A stretch of DNA of 64,000 nucleotides from Halogeometricum limi. GTDB lineage: Archaea; Halobacteriota; Halobacteria; Halobacteriales; Haloferacaceae. Under the pieces are notes generated by a model. It saw only the letters and a list, made by a program, of their open reading frames with translations, had not been told where the DNA came from and ran no database searches. The stretch is taken from the NCBI RefSeq assembly GCF_900115785.1, contig NZ_FOYS01000004.1:356489-420488 (forward strand), written 5' to 3'. Positions 25,790-34,565 of this stretch are shown here, piece by piece (position 1 is the first letter of the stretch; each line of letters begins with the position of its first letter). The translations under genes were made by a program, and so were the position numbers.

Positions 25790-27205
25790 TTACTCGTCGT
25801 CCAGCGCCTGCCAGGAGAGTTGCGGGTCCCGCGCGGCACCCACCTGGTCGATACGCCGCGCCGTCGTCCGCGAGGGGGCGTTCTCCAGTTCCTCGTCGGA
25901 GTCGGCCATCGCGGCGTTGAACGCGTGCGCTAAGTCGTCCAGAGAGTCGCGGTTCTCTATCTCCGTGGGTTCGGTGAGCATCGCCTCGGGGACGAACTCG
26001 GGCCACTTCGTCGTCGGCGGGTGGACGCCGTAGTCGAGCATCCGTTTGGCCACGTCGGCGGCGTCTCTGTCGCCCGCCGTCGCGGCGAACTCGTGGTGGA
26101 ACGGTTCGTACGGCACCTCGTAGTCCAGTTGCTCGGCGAGGTAGTTCGCGTTCAGAACGGCCTTCGCCGAGGCGTCGGAGAGGCCGGCGTCGCCGAGACG
26201 GGCGATGTAGGCGTACGCCTTCACGAGGACGAACCAGTTGCCCGTGTAGCCGTGGACCTTCCCGATGGAGTCTTCGGCGTCTTCGAGGCGGTAGTTCCCG
26301 CCCTTCTCGCGGACGCGCGGGTTCGGGAGGAACGGTTCGAGTTCGGAGACGACGCCGACGGGTCCGGCCCCGGGTCCGCCGCCGCCGTGCGGTGTCGCGA
26401 ACGTCTTGTGCACGTTGTAGTGCATGATGTCGAAGCCCATGTCGCCCGGCCGTCCGCGGCCGAGGAGGGCGTTCAGGTTCGCGCCGTCGTAGTAGAGCAG
26501 ACCCCCGACGTCGTGGACCATCTCGGCTATCTCGACGATGTCACGCTCGAACAGTCCGACCGTGTTCGGGTTCGTGAGCATCAGCGCCGCGGTGTCCTCC
26601 GACAGGGCGGCGTCCAGTGCCTCCATGTCGACGCGGCCGTCGTCGCCGGACGGGAGTTCGACCACGTCGTACCCGGCCATCGCGGCCGAAGCGAAGTTCG
26701 TCCCGTGCGCGGAGGCGGGGATGACGACTTCGCTTCGGTCGTCGCCGTTCGACTCGTGGTACGCCTTCGCGACGAGGATACCGGTGAACTCGCCGGCGGC
26801 GCCGGCGGGCGGTTGCAGCGTCACGGCGTCCATCCCGCCGATGCGAGCGAGGTAGTCCTGCAGTTCGTAGAGGAGTTCGAGCGTCCCCTGCGACGTCCGC
26901 GGGGAGCGGTCGGGGTGAATCGCGGCGTTCGGGTCCGCGGCCACGTCCTCGGTGAACGACGGGTTGTACTTCATCGTACACGACCCGAGGGGGTACGGCC
27001 CGCTCTCGACGCTCCAGTTCATCTGCGAGAGGCGCGTGTAGTGGCGCGCGAGTTCGGGTTCGGACAACCCGGGCAGTTCCACCGCGTCGCGCGTCAACTC
27101 GTCCGGAAGCGGCGAGTCGTCTATCTCTTCGCGCGCGGCGTTCTTCTCTGAGAGGAGCGGTTCGTACCGGTCGTCGCGGGCGTAGCGTGCTTGGTCGAAA
27201 TCCAT
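25790..27205 (-). CDS. gcvPB: Glycine dehydrogenase (decarboxylating) subunit 2
   Basis: A 471-residue subunit of the split P protein. The pyridoxal phosphate lysine is K267 in HYNVHKTFATPHGGGGPG. Other signatures are TLQPPAGAAGEFTG, SAHGTNFASAAMAG and SCTMKYNP. With GcvPA it decarboxylates glycine and passes the aminomethyl group to lipoyl-GcvH. It is the last gene of gcvT-gcvH-gcvPA-gcvPB, all on the minus strand, and its ATG follows the gcvPA stop directly. The length is as expected for the two-subunit archaeal/bacterial form. Confidence 0.96.
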   Translation of the reverse strand: MDFDQARYARDDRYEPLLSEKNAAREEIDDSPLPDELTRDAVELPGLSEPELARHYTRLSQMNWSVESGPYPLGSCTMKYNPSFTEDVAADPNAAIHPDRSPRTSQGTLELLYELQDYLARIGGMDAVTLQPPAGAAGEFTGILVAKAYHESNGDDRSEVVIPASAHGTNFASAAMAGYDVVELPSGDDGRVDMEALDAALSEDTAALMLTNPNTVGLFERDIVEIAEMVHDVGGLLYYDGANLNALLGRGRPGDMGFDIMHYNVHKTFATPHGGGGPGAGPVGVVSELEPFLPNPRVREKGGNYRLEDAEDSIGKVHGYTGNWFVLVKAYAYIARLGDAGLSDASAKAVLNANYLAEQLDYEVPYEPFHHEFAATAGDRDAADVAKRMLDYGVHPPTTKWPEFVPEAMLTEPTEIENRDSLDDLAHAFNAAMADSDEELENAPSRTTARRIDQVGAARDPQLSWQALDDE

Positions 27206-28528
27206 CTAGAGCACCTCCTCGAACGCCGCGACCAACTGGTCGACTTTCGGGGCGTTCAGGTCGCTGACACACACTTGGAGTTTGTGTTCGCTGACGACGT
27301 GGACGGCGAATCCCTCGGATTCGAGGTCGGACGCGATAGCCTTCGCCGGTTGGTCGGTGTGGACGACGAACTCGCGGAAGTGGTGTCTGTCGTGGACGGG
27401 CGCGCGGACGCCGCGCAGTTCGCTCAACTCCGCGGCGAGCGACTCGGCGTCGGTGACGCACTGTTTCGCCAGGTCGACGAGGCCGTCCGGACCCAGGTAC
27501 GCCACGTGCATCGCCGTTCGGAGGGCGACCCACGCCTGGTTCGTACAGATGTTCGACGTGGCTCGCTCCTTGCGGATGTGCTGTTCGCGCGTCTGCAACG
27601 TGAGCGTGTACGCGCGCTTGCCGCCCGCGTCCTCGCTCGCGCCGACGAGTCGCCCCGGCACCTGCCGGAGGAACTCCTCGCGGGTGGCGAACAGACCGAG
27701 ACCCATTCCGTACGCGTTCGGCATCCCGAGTGCGCCCGCCTCGCCGACGACGACGTCGGCACCGACGCTGGCCGGCTCCTGAAGCAGGCCGAGGGCGACG
27801 ATGTCCGTGCCGAGGCAGAACAGCGCATCCACCTCGTCGGCGAGTTCGCCGATTTCGGTGAGTCGCTCTTCGATGGTCCCCCGGACCGTCGGGTTCTCGG
27901 CGTACACCATCGACACCTCGTCGTCCGCGAGGTCGGAGAGGGCGTCGACGTCGACGTTCCCGTCGTCCATCGGGTACGTCTCGACGGTGAGGTCGGTGCC
28001 CGCGACGTAGTTGTCGAGGACGCTCCGCTTGCCGTCGTGCAGAATCTCGGGGACGAGGATACGGTGACCGGACGCCTGCCTGACGCGGTTCGAGAGGCGT
28101 GCGGCCTCCGCGAGCGCCGTCGCCGCGTCGTACATCGAGCAGTTCGCCACCGGGAGACCGGTGAGTTCGACTAGCATCGACTGGTACTCGAACAACACCT
28201 GCAGGAAGCCCTGCGTTATCTCCGGTTGGTACTGCGTGTAGGAGGTGAGAAACTCCGAGCGACGCGACAGGTCGTTCACCAGCGACGGGACGTAGTGGCT
28301 GTGGTGCCCTCGACCGAGGAACTCGGTCAGCTTCTTGTTCTTCGCGAGCGTCGAGGACAGGAGCGTCGTCGCGTCGCGTTCCGAGCGCTCTTCGAGGCCG
28401 AACTCGCCGTCGAAACGGACGTCTTCGGGGATGTCGAACAGCGACTCTTCGTCCGCGGCGCCGACGGCGTCGAGCATCGCGGCCGTCTCTGCCTCGGTGT
28501 GGGGGGCGTAGGGGCTTCCGCGTGTCAT
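27206..28528 (-). CDS. gcvPA: Glycine dehydrogenase (decarboxylating) subunit 1
   Basis: A 440-residue N-terminal-type subunit of the split P protein. It contains [15 protein letters not shown], the [18 protein letters not shown] motif conserved in this family, [15 protein letters not shown] and TSNICTNQ near residue 330. This subunit does not carry the PLP lysine but forms the heterotetramer with GcvPB. It is the third gene of the glycine cleavage operon. Its start overlaps the gcvH stop by four bases and its stop abuts gcvPB, so the subunits are translated together. Confidence 0.96.
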   Translation of the reverse strand: MTRGSPYAPHTEAETAAMLDAVGAADEESLFDIPEDVRFDGEFGLEERSERDATTLLSSTLAKNKKLTEFLGRGHHSHYVPSLVNDLSRRSEFLTSYTQYQPEITQGFLQVLFEYQSMLVELTGLPVANCSMYDAATALAEAARLSNRVRQASGHRILVPEILHDGKRSVLDNYVAGTDLTVETYPMDDGNVDVDALSDLADDEVSMVYAENPTVRGTIEERLTEIGELADEVDALFCLGTDIVALGLLQEPASVGADVVVGEAGALGMPNAYGMGLGLFATREEFLRQVPGRLVGASEDAGGKRAYTLTLQTREQHIRKERATSNICTNQAWVALRTAMHVAYLGPDGLVDLAKQCVTDAESLAAELSELRGVRAPVHDRHHFREFVVHTDQPAKAIASDLESEGFAVHVVSEHKLQVCVSDLNAPKVDQLVAAFEEVL

Positions 28529-28905
28529 TCGGTCTGGTCGCGGTACTCCTCCGCGGAGAGCAGTTCGTCGAACGCTCCCTCGTCGGCCACCTCGACTTCG
28601 AGCATCCAGCCGTCGCCGTAGGGGTCTTCGTTGACGAGTTCCGGCGCGTCGAACAGGTCCTCGTTGACGGCGACGACGGTTCCCGAGACGGGGGCGTAGA
28701 GGTCGGAGACGGCCTTGATGGACTCCACGACGCCGAACTCCTCACCCTTCGTCAGTTCCTCACCCTCGCCGGGAAGTTCGACGAAGACGACGTCGCCCAG
28801 TTCGTCCTGTGCGAAGTCGGTGATGCCGATGGTGGCGGTGTCGCCGCCGGTGGTTGCGTACTCGTGCGATTCCAGGTATTTACGGTCTTCTGGTACTTCG
28901 AACAT
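28525..28905 (-). CDS. gcvH: Glycine cleavage system H protein
   Basis: A 126-residue lipoyl carrier. The lipoylation site is K64 in [36 protein letters not shown] and the C-terminal [10 protein letters not shown] segment are standard. It carries the aminomethyl intermediate from the P protein to the T protein and electrons to dihydrolipoamide dehydrogenase. Its stop overlaps gcvPA by four bases and its start is one base from the gcvT stop. Confidence 0.96.
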   Translation of the reverse strand: MFEVPEDRKYLESHEYATTGGDTATIGITDFAQDELGDVVFVELPGEGEELTKGEEFGVVESIKAVSDLYAPVSGTVVAVNEDLFDAPELVNEDPYGDGWMLEVEVADEGAFDELLSAEEYRDQTE

Positions 28906-28906
28906 G

Positions 28907-30004
28907 TTAGTCTAAGAACGGTGTGCTGACGATTTTCGCGCGCTTCTCCTGTCCGCGGACGACGACTCGAAGGTGCGTGCCGGACTCGGCCAGTTCGGTG
29001 GAGACGTAGCCGAGTGCGACCGGTTCGCCGAGCGTCGGACTCATCGTTCCACTGGTGACGCGGCCGACGACGTCGCCGTCGTCGACGACGTCGTAGCCGT
29101 GCCGGGCGACGCCGCGGTCTAAGAGTTTCAGTCCGACGAACTTCTCGTCGGTGCCCTCCTCGTACGCCGCTTCGAGCGCGTCGCGGCCGACGAACTCCTT
29201 GCCGAGTTTGACGGTGAACCCGACGCCCGCCTCGTAGGGGTCGTGCGGTTCCGACTCGGGGTCGAAGTCCTGTCCGGAGAGCAGAAAGCCCATCTCGATG
29301 CGGAGGGTGTCGCGTGCACCGAGGCCGCAGGGCTGACAGTCGTGGTCGTCGACGAACGCGTTCCACACGGCCTCCGCGTCGTCGACCGGACAGAGTATCT
29401 CGAAGCCGTCTTCACCGGTGTAACCGGTGCGAGCGACCCACGAGCGCACGCCGACGACGTTCTCGTAGGCGGCCTCGAACTTCGAGAGGTAGCCGATACC
29501 GCCCTCGGCGGTGGCGGCCACCGCGTCCTTCGCGTCGGGCCCTTGGACGGCGAACATCGCCCACTCGTCGGTGACGTTCTTCACTCGGGCGTCCAGTCCC
29601 CACTCGTCGCGGTGGTCGGTCCACCGGGCGTACATCTGTTCGTCGTGGCCCGCGTTCGGGATGAACAGATAGCGCTCCGCCTCGTCGTCGGGAAGGCGAT
29701 AGACGACGGTGTCGTCGAGAATCGTTCCCTCGTCGTCGGTGATCATCGCGTACTGCGAGTCGCCGGGTTCGAGGAGCGTCACGTCGTTCGTGGTGAGACG
29801 TTGCATCAACGCCGTCGCGTCCGGGCCCGACACCTCTATCTCGCCCATGTGCGAGACGTCGAAGATGCCGGCCGATTCGCGAACGGCCGTGTGCTCTGTC
29901 CGAATCGAGTCGAACTCGACCGGCATGTCCCACCCGCCGAACTCGGTGAACTTCGCGTCGCGAGCGGCGTGAACCTCCCGTAACGGCGGCTTCCGAAGGG
30001 CCAT
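28907..30004 (-). CDS. gcvT: Glycine cleavage system T protein (aminomethyltransferase)
   Basis: A 365-residue aminomethyltransferase. Key patterns are [26 protein letters not shown] (with the catalytic-type Asp nearby), [12 protein letters not shown] with the tetrahydrofolate-site region, and [14 protein letters not shown]. It releases ammonia and makes methylene-tetrahydrofolate (or the haloarchaeal equivalent) from aminomethyl-lipoyl-GcvH. It is the first gene of the operon. A weak AT-rich promoter element lies about 28 bp upstream around 30030. Length is normal. Confidence 0.96.
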   Translation of the reverse strand: MALRKPPLREVHAARDAKFTEFGGWDMPVEFDSIRTEHTAVRESAGIFDVSHMGEIEVSGPDATALMQRLTTNDVTLLEPGDSQYAMITDDEGTILDDTVVYRLPDDEAERYLFIPNAGHDEQMYARWTDHRDEWGLDARVKNVTDEWAMFAVQGPDAKDAVAATAEGGIGYLSKFEAAYENVVGVRSWVARTGYTGEDGFEILCPVDDAEAVWNAFVDDHDCQPCGLGARDTLRIEMGFLLSGQDFDPESEPHDPYEAGVGFTVKLGKEFVGRDALEAAYEEGTDEKFVGLKLLDRGVARHGYDVVDDGDVVGRVTSGTMSPTLGEPVALGYVSTELAESGTHLRVVVRGQEKRAKIVSTPFLD

Positions 30005-30191
30005 GGGTGGGAGTTGGGTGCGAGAAAGTAATGCTTTGGTATGTCGGTTCGTGTGGGTCGCGCCGTTCGTCGAACCGCGCGTCTCGGAACGATAAATCGA
30101 ATATCGCGATAGGAAATCGCCCGTCAGTGGTGAACGAGACTGTAGACGGCGGTGCGTCCGTCCGTGTCGGCGCGTCGGTCCACCGCCCGCC

Positions 30192-30587
30192 TCAGAACAC
30201 TCTCTCGCCCGTCGTCGTCACGTTCAGCGTCTCGACCGTGCTGGAGTTGACCGAATCGCTCGCGACGAGGGTGACGTTCTGGTGGGCGGGGAGAGAGAAG
30301 GTGAGCGTCCGTTCGCCGGGGTCGACCGTCGTCGTGTAGAACGTCTTGCCCGATTCGTCGACGACGGTGAGCGTCGTCACGTCTTCGACGGCGTCGGTCG
30401 ACCGAAGCGTCACCTCCGTTCGGACGCCCGGTCCGGACCACGACTCGGTGGCCGAGACGTCCGCGAAGACGTCCGATTGGCTCGTGTCGGTTTCCGCGGC
30501 GGGGTCGAGCGTGAGACACCCGCCGAAGGCGAGACTGGAGACGACGAGGAGGGCGACGAGCGCCCGGCGTGTCGGAGGTGCTGACAT
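30192..30587 (-). CDS. Hypothetical lipoprotein with a beta-sandwich domain
   Basis: A 131-residue exported protein. MSAPPTRRALVALLVVSSLAF is followed by GGC, a lipobox with Cys24. The mature part is short strands (VRTEVTLRSTDAVEDVTTLTV, ERTLTFSLPAHQNVTLVA) suggesting an immunoglobulin-like or FxLYD-like sandwich. I use the ATG at 30587 rather than one nine codons upstream, which would push the hydrophobic core away from the N-terminus. No partner genes are evident. Function unknown. Confidence 0.65.
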   Translation of the reverse strand: MSAPPTRRALVALLVVSSLAFGGCLTLDPAAETDTSQSDVFADVSATESWSGPGVRTEVTLRSTDAVEDVTTLTVVDESGKTFYTTTVDPGERTLTFSLPAHQNVTLVASDSVNSSTVETLNVTTTGERVF

Positions 30588-30690
30588 ACGGTCACTCTCG
30601 CCGGGAGCGTTCAAGAGGGCTCTCCCTCGGTGGATAGGATTCCGTCGAACCAGCCACGAAACCTAACTACGTCGCCGCTGTCGCGGACGT

Positions 30691-30888
30691 ATGAGCGACG
30701 ACCGACCGGTCGAGTGGGAGTACAAAGCGGTCGAACCCCCGAAGGGGTTGACGAAGCGAGAGGCGATAGACCCCACCGACCGACTCAACGAACTCGGCGC
30801 CGAGCGGTGGGAGTTCACGGGGACGATAGAGTACGACAAGGGCGGCACGAAGTTCATCGTGTTCAAGCGGCCAGTCTCCGATGAGTGA
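30691..30888 (+). CDS. Small DUF4177-like protein
   Basis: A 65-residue protein: VEWEYKAVEPPKGLTKREA, then a helix with LNELGAERWEFTGTIEY, then a final strand TKFIVFKRP. The strand-helix-strand pattern with LNxLGxxGWE-like spacing resembles DUF4177, a small domain of unknown function. Its 3' end overlaps the start of the membrane protein gene at 30881 by eight bases, so the two probably form an operon. Confidence 0.7.
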   Translation: MSDDRPVEWEYKAVEPPKGLTKREAIDPTDRLNELGAERWEFTGTIEYDKGGTKFIVFKRPVSDE

Positions 30889-31894
30889 CGGCGAGGACGC
30901 CAGAGACCTGTCGACGGCGAACACCCTCCGCGAACGGACGGACGTCAACGCGTACCTGTTCTGGGTGCTGTTGAACGCGAACCGGCAACTCGTCGTCGCC
31001 GGGTTGGCCACCGTCGTCTTCGTCTCGTTCATGACGTTGGGGATACTCAAGCCGGTGTCCCTGCAGTCGACGATGCAGACGAGCGACATGGTCGAGACGC
31101 TGTTCTCCGGGCTCGTCGGCGCGATAATCACCAGCACGACGCTCGTCGTCTCCATCAACCAGTTGGTGCTGTCGCAGGAGATCGGTTCGCTCGGGACGCA
31201 ACGAAACCGGATGGACGTGACGATGGACTTCTATCAGAACACCGACGAGTTGCTCGGGACGACGACGCCCTCGGAGCCCAACGTCCTGCTCAAGAAACTC
31301 ATCGACGTCTGCGTCGAGAGAGCCAGAGCGCTCCGCGAGGCCGTCGCCGGGAACGACAGCGACGAACTTCGGAGTCGGGTCGACACGTACGTCGACGACT
31401 TAGAGGAGAACGCCGACACCGCACTGGACGAACTGGAGGGCGCGGAGTTCGGCGTGTTCGAGGTGGTCTCACCCGCACTCGACTTCAACTACGCCCAGAA
31501 GATGCACGACATCCGTCGCCTCGGCGAGAACTACGAAGACGAGATAGACGGCGAGGAACGCGCCGCGTTCAGAGAGATGCTCGAAGCCGTCACGATGTAC
31601 GGCCCCGTCAGAGAGTACGTCAAGGTACTCTACATCCAGTGGGCGCTCGTGCGACTCTCGCGGGCGATTCTGTACGCGTCGGTTCCGGCACTCGTCGTCG
31701 CCGGCGGCGTCGTCGTCTTCGTCGACGCGACGACGTTCCCCGGCGTGCTCTTCGGCATCGACCACGTCCTCTGGGTCGTCAGCGCCGCCTTCACGCTCTC
31801 GGTCCTCCCCTTCTTGGTGTTCATCGCCTACGTCCTCCGCCTCGCGACGCTGGCGAAACAGACGCTCACCGTCGGGTCGCTCATCCTCAGTTGA
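30881..31894 (+). CDS. Conserved haloarchaeal membrane protein of unknown function
   Basis: A 337-residue protein with two N-terminal membrane helices (about 33-57 and 70-96, including FSGLVGAIITSTTLVVSINQ). A long, acidic, helical cytoplasmic domain follows (about 100-250, rich in Glu/Asp and probably coiled), then two C-terminal helices (about 255-278 and 288-315). The layout recalls anion-channel-like or mechanosensitive-like proteins but I see no defining motif. Its start overlaps the DUF4177-like gene. Function unknown. Confidence 0.7.
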   Translation: MSDGEDARDLSTANTLRERTDVNAYLFWVLLNANRQLVVAGLATVVFVSFMTLGILKPVSLQSTMQTSDMVETLFSGLVGAIITSTTLVVSINQLVLSQEIGSLGTQRNRMDVTMDFYQNTDELLGTTTPSEPNVLLKKLIDVCVERARALREAVAGNDSDELRSRVDTYVDDLEENADTALDELEGAEFGVFEVVSPALDFNYAQKMHDIRRLGENYEDEIDGEERAAFREMLEAVTMYGPVREYVKVLYIQWALVRLSRAILYASVPALVVAGGVVVFVDATTFPGVLFGIDHVLWVVSAAFTLSVLPFLVFIAYVLRLATLAKQTLTVGSLILS

Positions 31895-31944
31895 GCATCG
31901 CTTCGGCCAGGAGCGCACGACGCTGGCGCAGTCGACTCACGGCG

Positions 31945-32349
31945 TCACCGCGTCGTCCGTCCGCCGACGGTGCGGGCGAGACGCGGTTCGAGGTAGTAGA
32001 CGGCGACGGCCGCCACCAGTGCGCCGAGCGCGTACGAGACGGGGACGTACAGGACTCCTTTGACGGCCGCGTGCGCCGACAGTTGGCCGCCCGTACTCAC
32101 GTCGCCGGTCTGGAGGACGAATCGGACGAACGCGACGGGCACGACGAGGACGACGGCGAGGAGTCCGCCGAACAGACCGGCGAGTGCGCCGTCGAAGATA
32201 GCGTCGGACACGCGGACGACCGAGTACCCGACGAGCGCACCCGCGACGAGTCCTAACGGTTGCATCCCGCCCCACCCGACGATGGACCCGGCGAACGCTC
32301 CCAAGACGGCGGAGACGACGGCCGCACGGAGGACCACAGTGCGGTTCAT
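31945..32349 (-). CDS. Small membrane protein, DUF5518-like
   Basis: A 134-residue protein with four hydrophobic segments, beginning MNRTVVLRAAVVSAVLGAF and containing GGMQPLGLVAGALVGYSVVR, FDGALAGLFGGLLAVVLVV and VSYALGALVAAVAVYYLEP. The glycine/alanine-rich four-helix layout matches DUF5518-type haloarchaeal proteins. I start it at 32349 because upstream sequence in frame is Arg/Cys-rich and not protein-like. Convergent with the preceding membrane protein. Function unknown. Confidence 0.65.
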   Translation of the reverse strand: MNRTVVLRAAVVSAVLGAFAGSIVGWGGMQPLGLVAGALVGYSVVRVSDAIFDGALAGLFGGLLAVVLVVPVAFVRFVLQTGDVSTGGQLSAHAAVKGVLYVPVSYALGALVAAVAVYYLEPRLARTVGGRTTR

Positions 32350-32495
32350 GACCGCTGATTGTCGGCATCGAGACATAAACGTTCGGTCGACGTGACCAGA
32401 CGGAGCGATAGCCGCCGACCGGACGGCCCGGCACGCCGGGCACGCGAGGCGTGAGGAACGTCGCGTAACGCGCCTGCGCCCGGTCCGTGTCACTC

Positions 32496-32523
32496 GTCAC
32501 CGTGACGACAGCTAGATTTATAA
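32496..32523 (+). promoter_or_regulatory. Strong-looking promoter with a GTCAC/GTGAC palindrome
   Basis: ATTTATAA (32516-32523) lies 27-28 bp before the ATG at 32547. Just upstream is the palindrome GTCACCGTGAC (32496-32506). The TATA match and spacing are among the best in this window. Confidence 0.55.
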
Positions 32524-32546
32524 CCCAGCAGGCGTAAGAAGTTACT

Positions 32547-32657
32547 ATGATAGTAGCAAATAATTCTGCCGAGGCCGACGTCACCGCCGACCGCCGCGAC
32601 CGCGACCGCCGCACCGCCACGTTCGCCGACATGGACCGCGTCATGCGTTCGTTCTAA
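32547..32657 (+). CDS. 36-residue small protein, leaderless
   Basis: An intact ORF MIVANNSAEADVTADRRDRD followed by 16 more residues ending VMRSF, stop TAA at 32655-32657. It has no hydrophobic or metal-binding motif; the C-terminal half is basic and helical. The support is the TATA box exactly 27-28 bp upstream of the ATG, the normal start context here. It lies 173 bp upstream of the aEF-1A gene in the same direction, so it could be a leader ORF or an independent small protein. Confidence 0.5.
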   Translation: MIVANNSAEADVTADRRDRDRRTATFADMDRVMRSF

Positions 32658-32830
32658 AATCCGGAATTTCTGCGTTCTGCGAGTTCTCTCGCGGGAAATG
32701 GTTTTCAGCTTTGGTGTCCATCTAGACACGATAGGCGTCGGCGTCGCGTCTCGTCAGCCGACTCGTCCCTCGTCCGGACTCGCTCTGGAAGGAGAGAGTC
32801 GGCCGAGTCAGCGTCCCGCGCCTCCAACTC

Positions 32831-34096
32831 ATGGCAGACAAACCACATCAGAACCTGGCTATCATCGGACACGTCGACCACGGCAAGTCCACACTCGTCG
32901 GTCGACTCCTGTTCGAGACGGGGTCGGTTCCAGAGCACATCATCGAACAGCACAAAGAAGAGGCCGCAGAGAAAGGGAAGTCGGGATTCGAGTTCGCCTA
33001 CGTGATGGACAACCTCGCCGAGGAACGCGAACGCGGCGTCACCATCGACATCGCCCACCAGCGGTTCGACACGGACAAGTACTACTTCACCATCGTGGAC
33101 ACGCCCGGTCACCGCGACTTCGTGAAGAACATGATTACGGGCGCGTCGCAGGCCGACCACGCCGTCCTCGTCGTCGCCGCCGACGACGGCGTCGCCCCGC
33201 AGACCCGAGAGCACGTGTTCCTCGCGCGCACGTTGGGTATCGAGACGCTCATCATCGCCATCAACAAGATGGACGCCGTCGACTACAGCGAAGACACCTA
33301 CAAGAAGGTCAAAGCGGAGGTGCAGGAACTCCTGAAGCAGGTCCGCTTCGACTCCGACGACGCGCGCTTCATCCCCATCTCGGCGTTCGAGGGCGACAAC
33401 ATCGCAGAGCACACGGGCACGATGGACTGGTTCGACGGGCCGACGGTGTTGGAAGCGCTGAACAACCTCCCCGAACCGTCGCCGCCGACGGACGCTCCGT
33501 TACGCATCCCGATTCAGGACGTGTACACCATCTCCGGTATCGGGACGGTTCCGGTGGGACGCATCGAGACGGGGACGCTCAACACCGGCGACAACGTTCG
33601 CTTCATGCCCTCGGACGCGGGCGGCGAGGTGAAGACCATCGAGATGCACCACGAGGAAGTCGCCTCGGCCGGTCCCGGCGACAACATCGGATTCAACGTC
33701 CGTGGCGTCGGCAAAGACGACATCCGCCGCGGCGACGTCTGCGGTCCCGCCGACGACCCGCCGACCGTGGTCGACACGTTCAAAGCGCAGATCGTCGTCA
33801 TGCAGCATCCCTCGGTCATCACCGCGGGCTACACGCCGGTCATCCACGCGCACACGGCGCAGGTCGCGTGTACGTTCGAGGCGTTGGACCAGAAGATAGA
33901 CCCCTCGTCGGGCGAAGTCGCCGAAGAGAACCCCGACTTCATCAAGGCGGGCGACGCCGCCGTCGTGACGCTTCGGCCACAGAAACCGATGGTGCTCGAA
34001 CCCTCCTCGGAGATTCCCGAACTCGGGTCGTTCGCCATCCGCGACATGGGCCAGACTATCGCGGCGGGCAAGGTGCTCGAAGTCAACGAGAAGTAG
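32831..34096 (+). CDS. Translation elongation factor aEF-1A (EF-Tu family), divergent copy
   Basis: A 421-residue GTPase. G1 is GHVDHGKST (residues 13-21), G4 NKMD (about 144-147) and the G5-type SAF is in [10 protein letters not shown]. Domains II and III follow ([55 protein letters not shown]). It delivers aminoacyl-tRNA to the ribosome. The G3 motif is DTPGHRDF rather than the DCPGH usual in archaea, and rpsJ does not follow as it commonly does. It may therefore be a second, divergent copy. A hairpin terminator follows the stop. Confidence 0.93.
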   Translation: MADKPHQNLAIIGHVDHGKSTLVGRLLFETGSVPEHIIEQHKEEAAEKGKSGFEFAYVMDNLAEERERGVTIDIAHQRFDTDKYYFTIVDTPGHRDFVKNMITGASQADHAVLVVAADDGVAPQTREHVFLARTLGIETLIIAINKMDAVDYSEDTYKKVKAEVQELLKQVRFDSDDARFIPISAFEGDNIAEHTGTMDWFDGPTVLEALNNLPEPSPPTDAPLRIPIQDVYTISGIGTVPVGRIETGTLNTGDNVRFMPSDAGGEVKTIEMHHEEVASAGPGDNIGFNVRGVGKDDIRRGDVCGPADDPPTVVDTFKAQIVVMQHPSVITAGYTPVIHAHTAQVACTFEALDQKIDPSSGEVAEENPDFIKAGDAAVVTLRPQKPMVLEPSSEIPELGSFAIRDMGQTIAAGKVLEVNEK

Positions 34097-34100
34097 TCGA

Positions 34101-34123
34101 GAGACGACGCGCGAAGTCGTCTC
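34101..34123 (+). terminator. Hairpin after the aEF-1A gene
   Basis: GAGACGAC (34101-34108) pairs perfectly with GTCGTCTC (34116-34123) across a 7-nt loop, four bases after the stop codon; a short T-containing stretch follows. Confidence 0.5.
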
Positions 34124-34565
34124 CGATGCGTATTCTTTCAGAACGGAAGCGAGAGAGCGACCGCGACAGGCGCGGCGCGGACGCCCACTCGTCTCGAACG
34201 ATACCGAGAGAGGGACGGTCGATACAGACTAACGTGGAACGTCGGCGGACGTTCCGGTGACGGTACGGCGGAAGACGGGTCGCGGTCGAGTTCGCACCGC
34301 CCCTCTCAGTCACCTCCGGCCGTCTCGGCGATACGCTGCCGGTGGAGCGACCCGCCGCGGTCGCTCGGCCCACCATCGACAGTGGACGATTCGATTCTAT
34401 CTCTCGTTTTCATGTGTTCTTCGCTAACAACTGAGCCGAAATAGTAGATAAATCTGCCCAATTAAGAGTATTAAGTGTACATACGCGTTTGGAAAGAGAA
34501 GCGGACGGTGTCGGAGGGAGCGGAGCGACTGCGAACCGGTCGGCGGTCCGCCGAGCGTCGTCCGA
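34124..34565. other. 442-bp gap between convergent genes, no gene seen
   Basis: The stretch lies between the aEF-1A terminator and the 3' end of the minus-strand protease gene. Its left two thirds are GC-rich without a credible frame. A 97-codon minus-strand ORF there is Arg/Ser-rich and I do not accept it. The part from about 34400 to 34490 is AT-rich, with TATA-like TTAAGAGTATTAAG, but no start codon with good coding follows. Confidence 0.4.

Noticed and set aside
34083..34376. 97-codon minus-strand ORF in the gap after aEF-1A
   Set aside because: The product is Arg/Ser/Thr-rich without pattern, it overlaps the terminator hairpin, and no TATA box precedes it.
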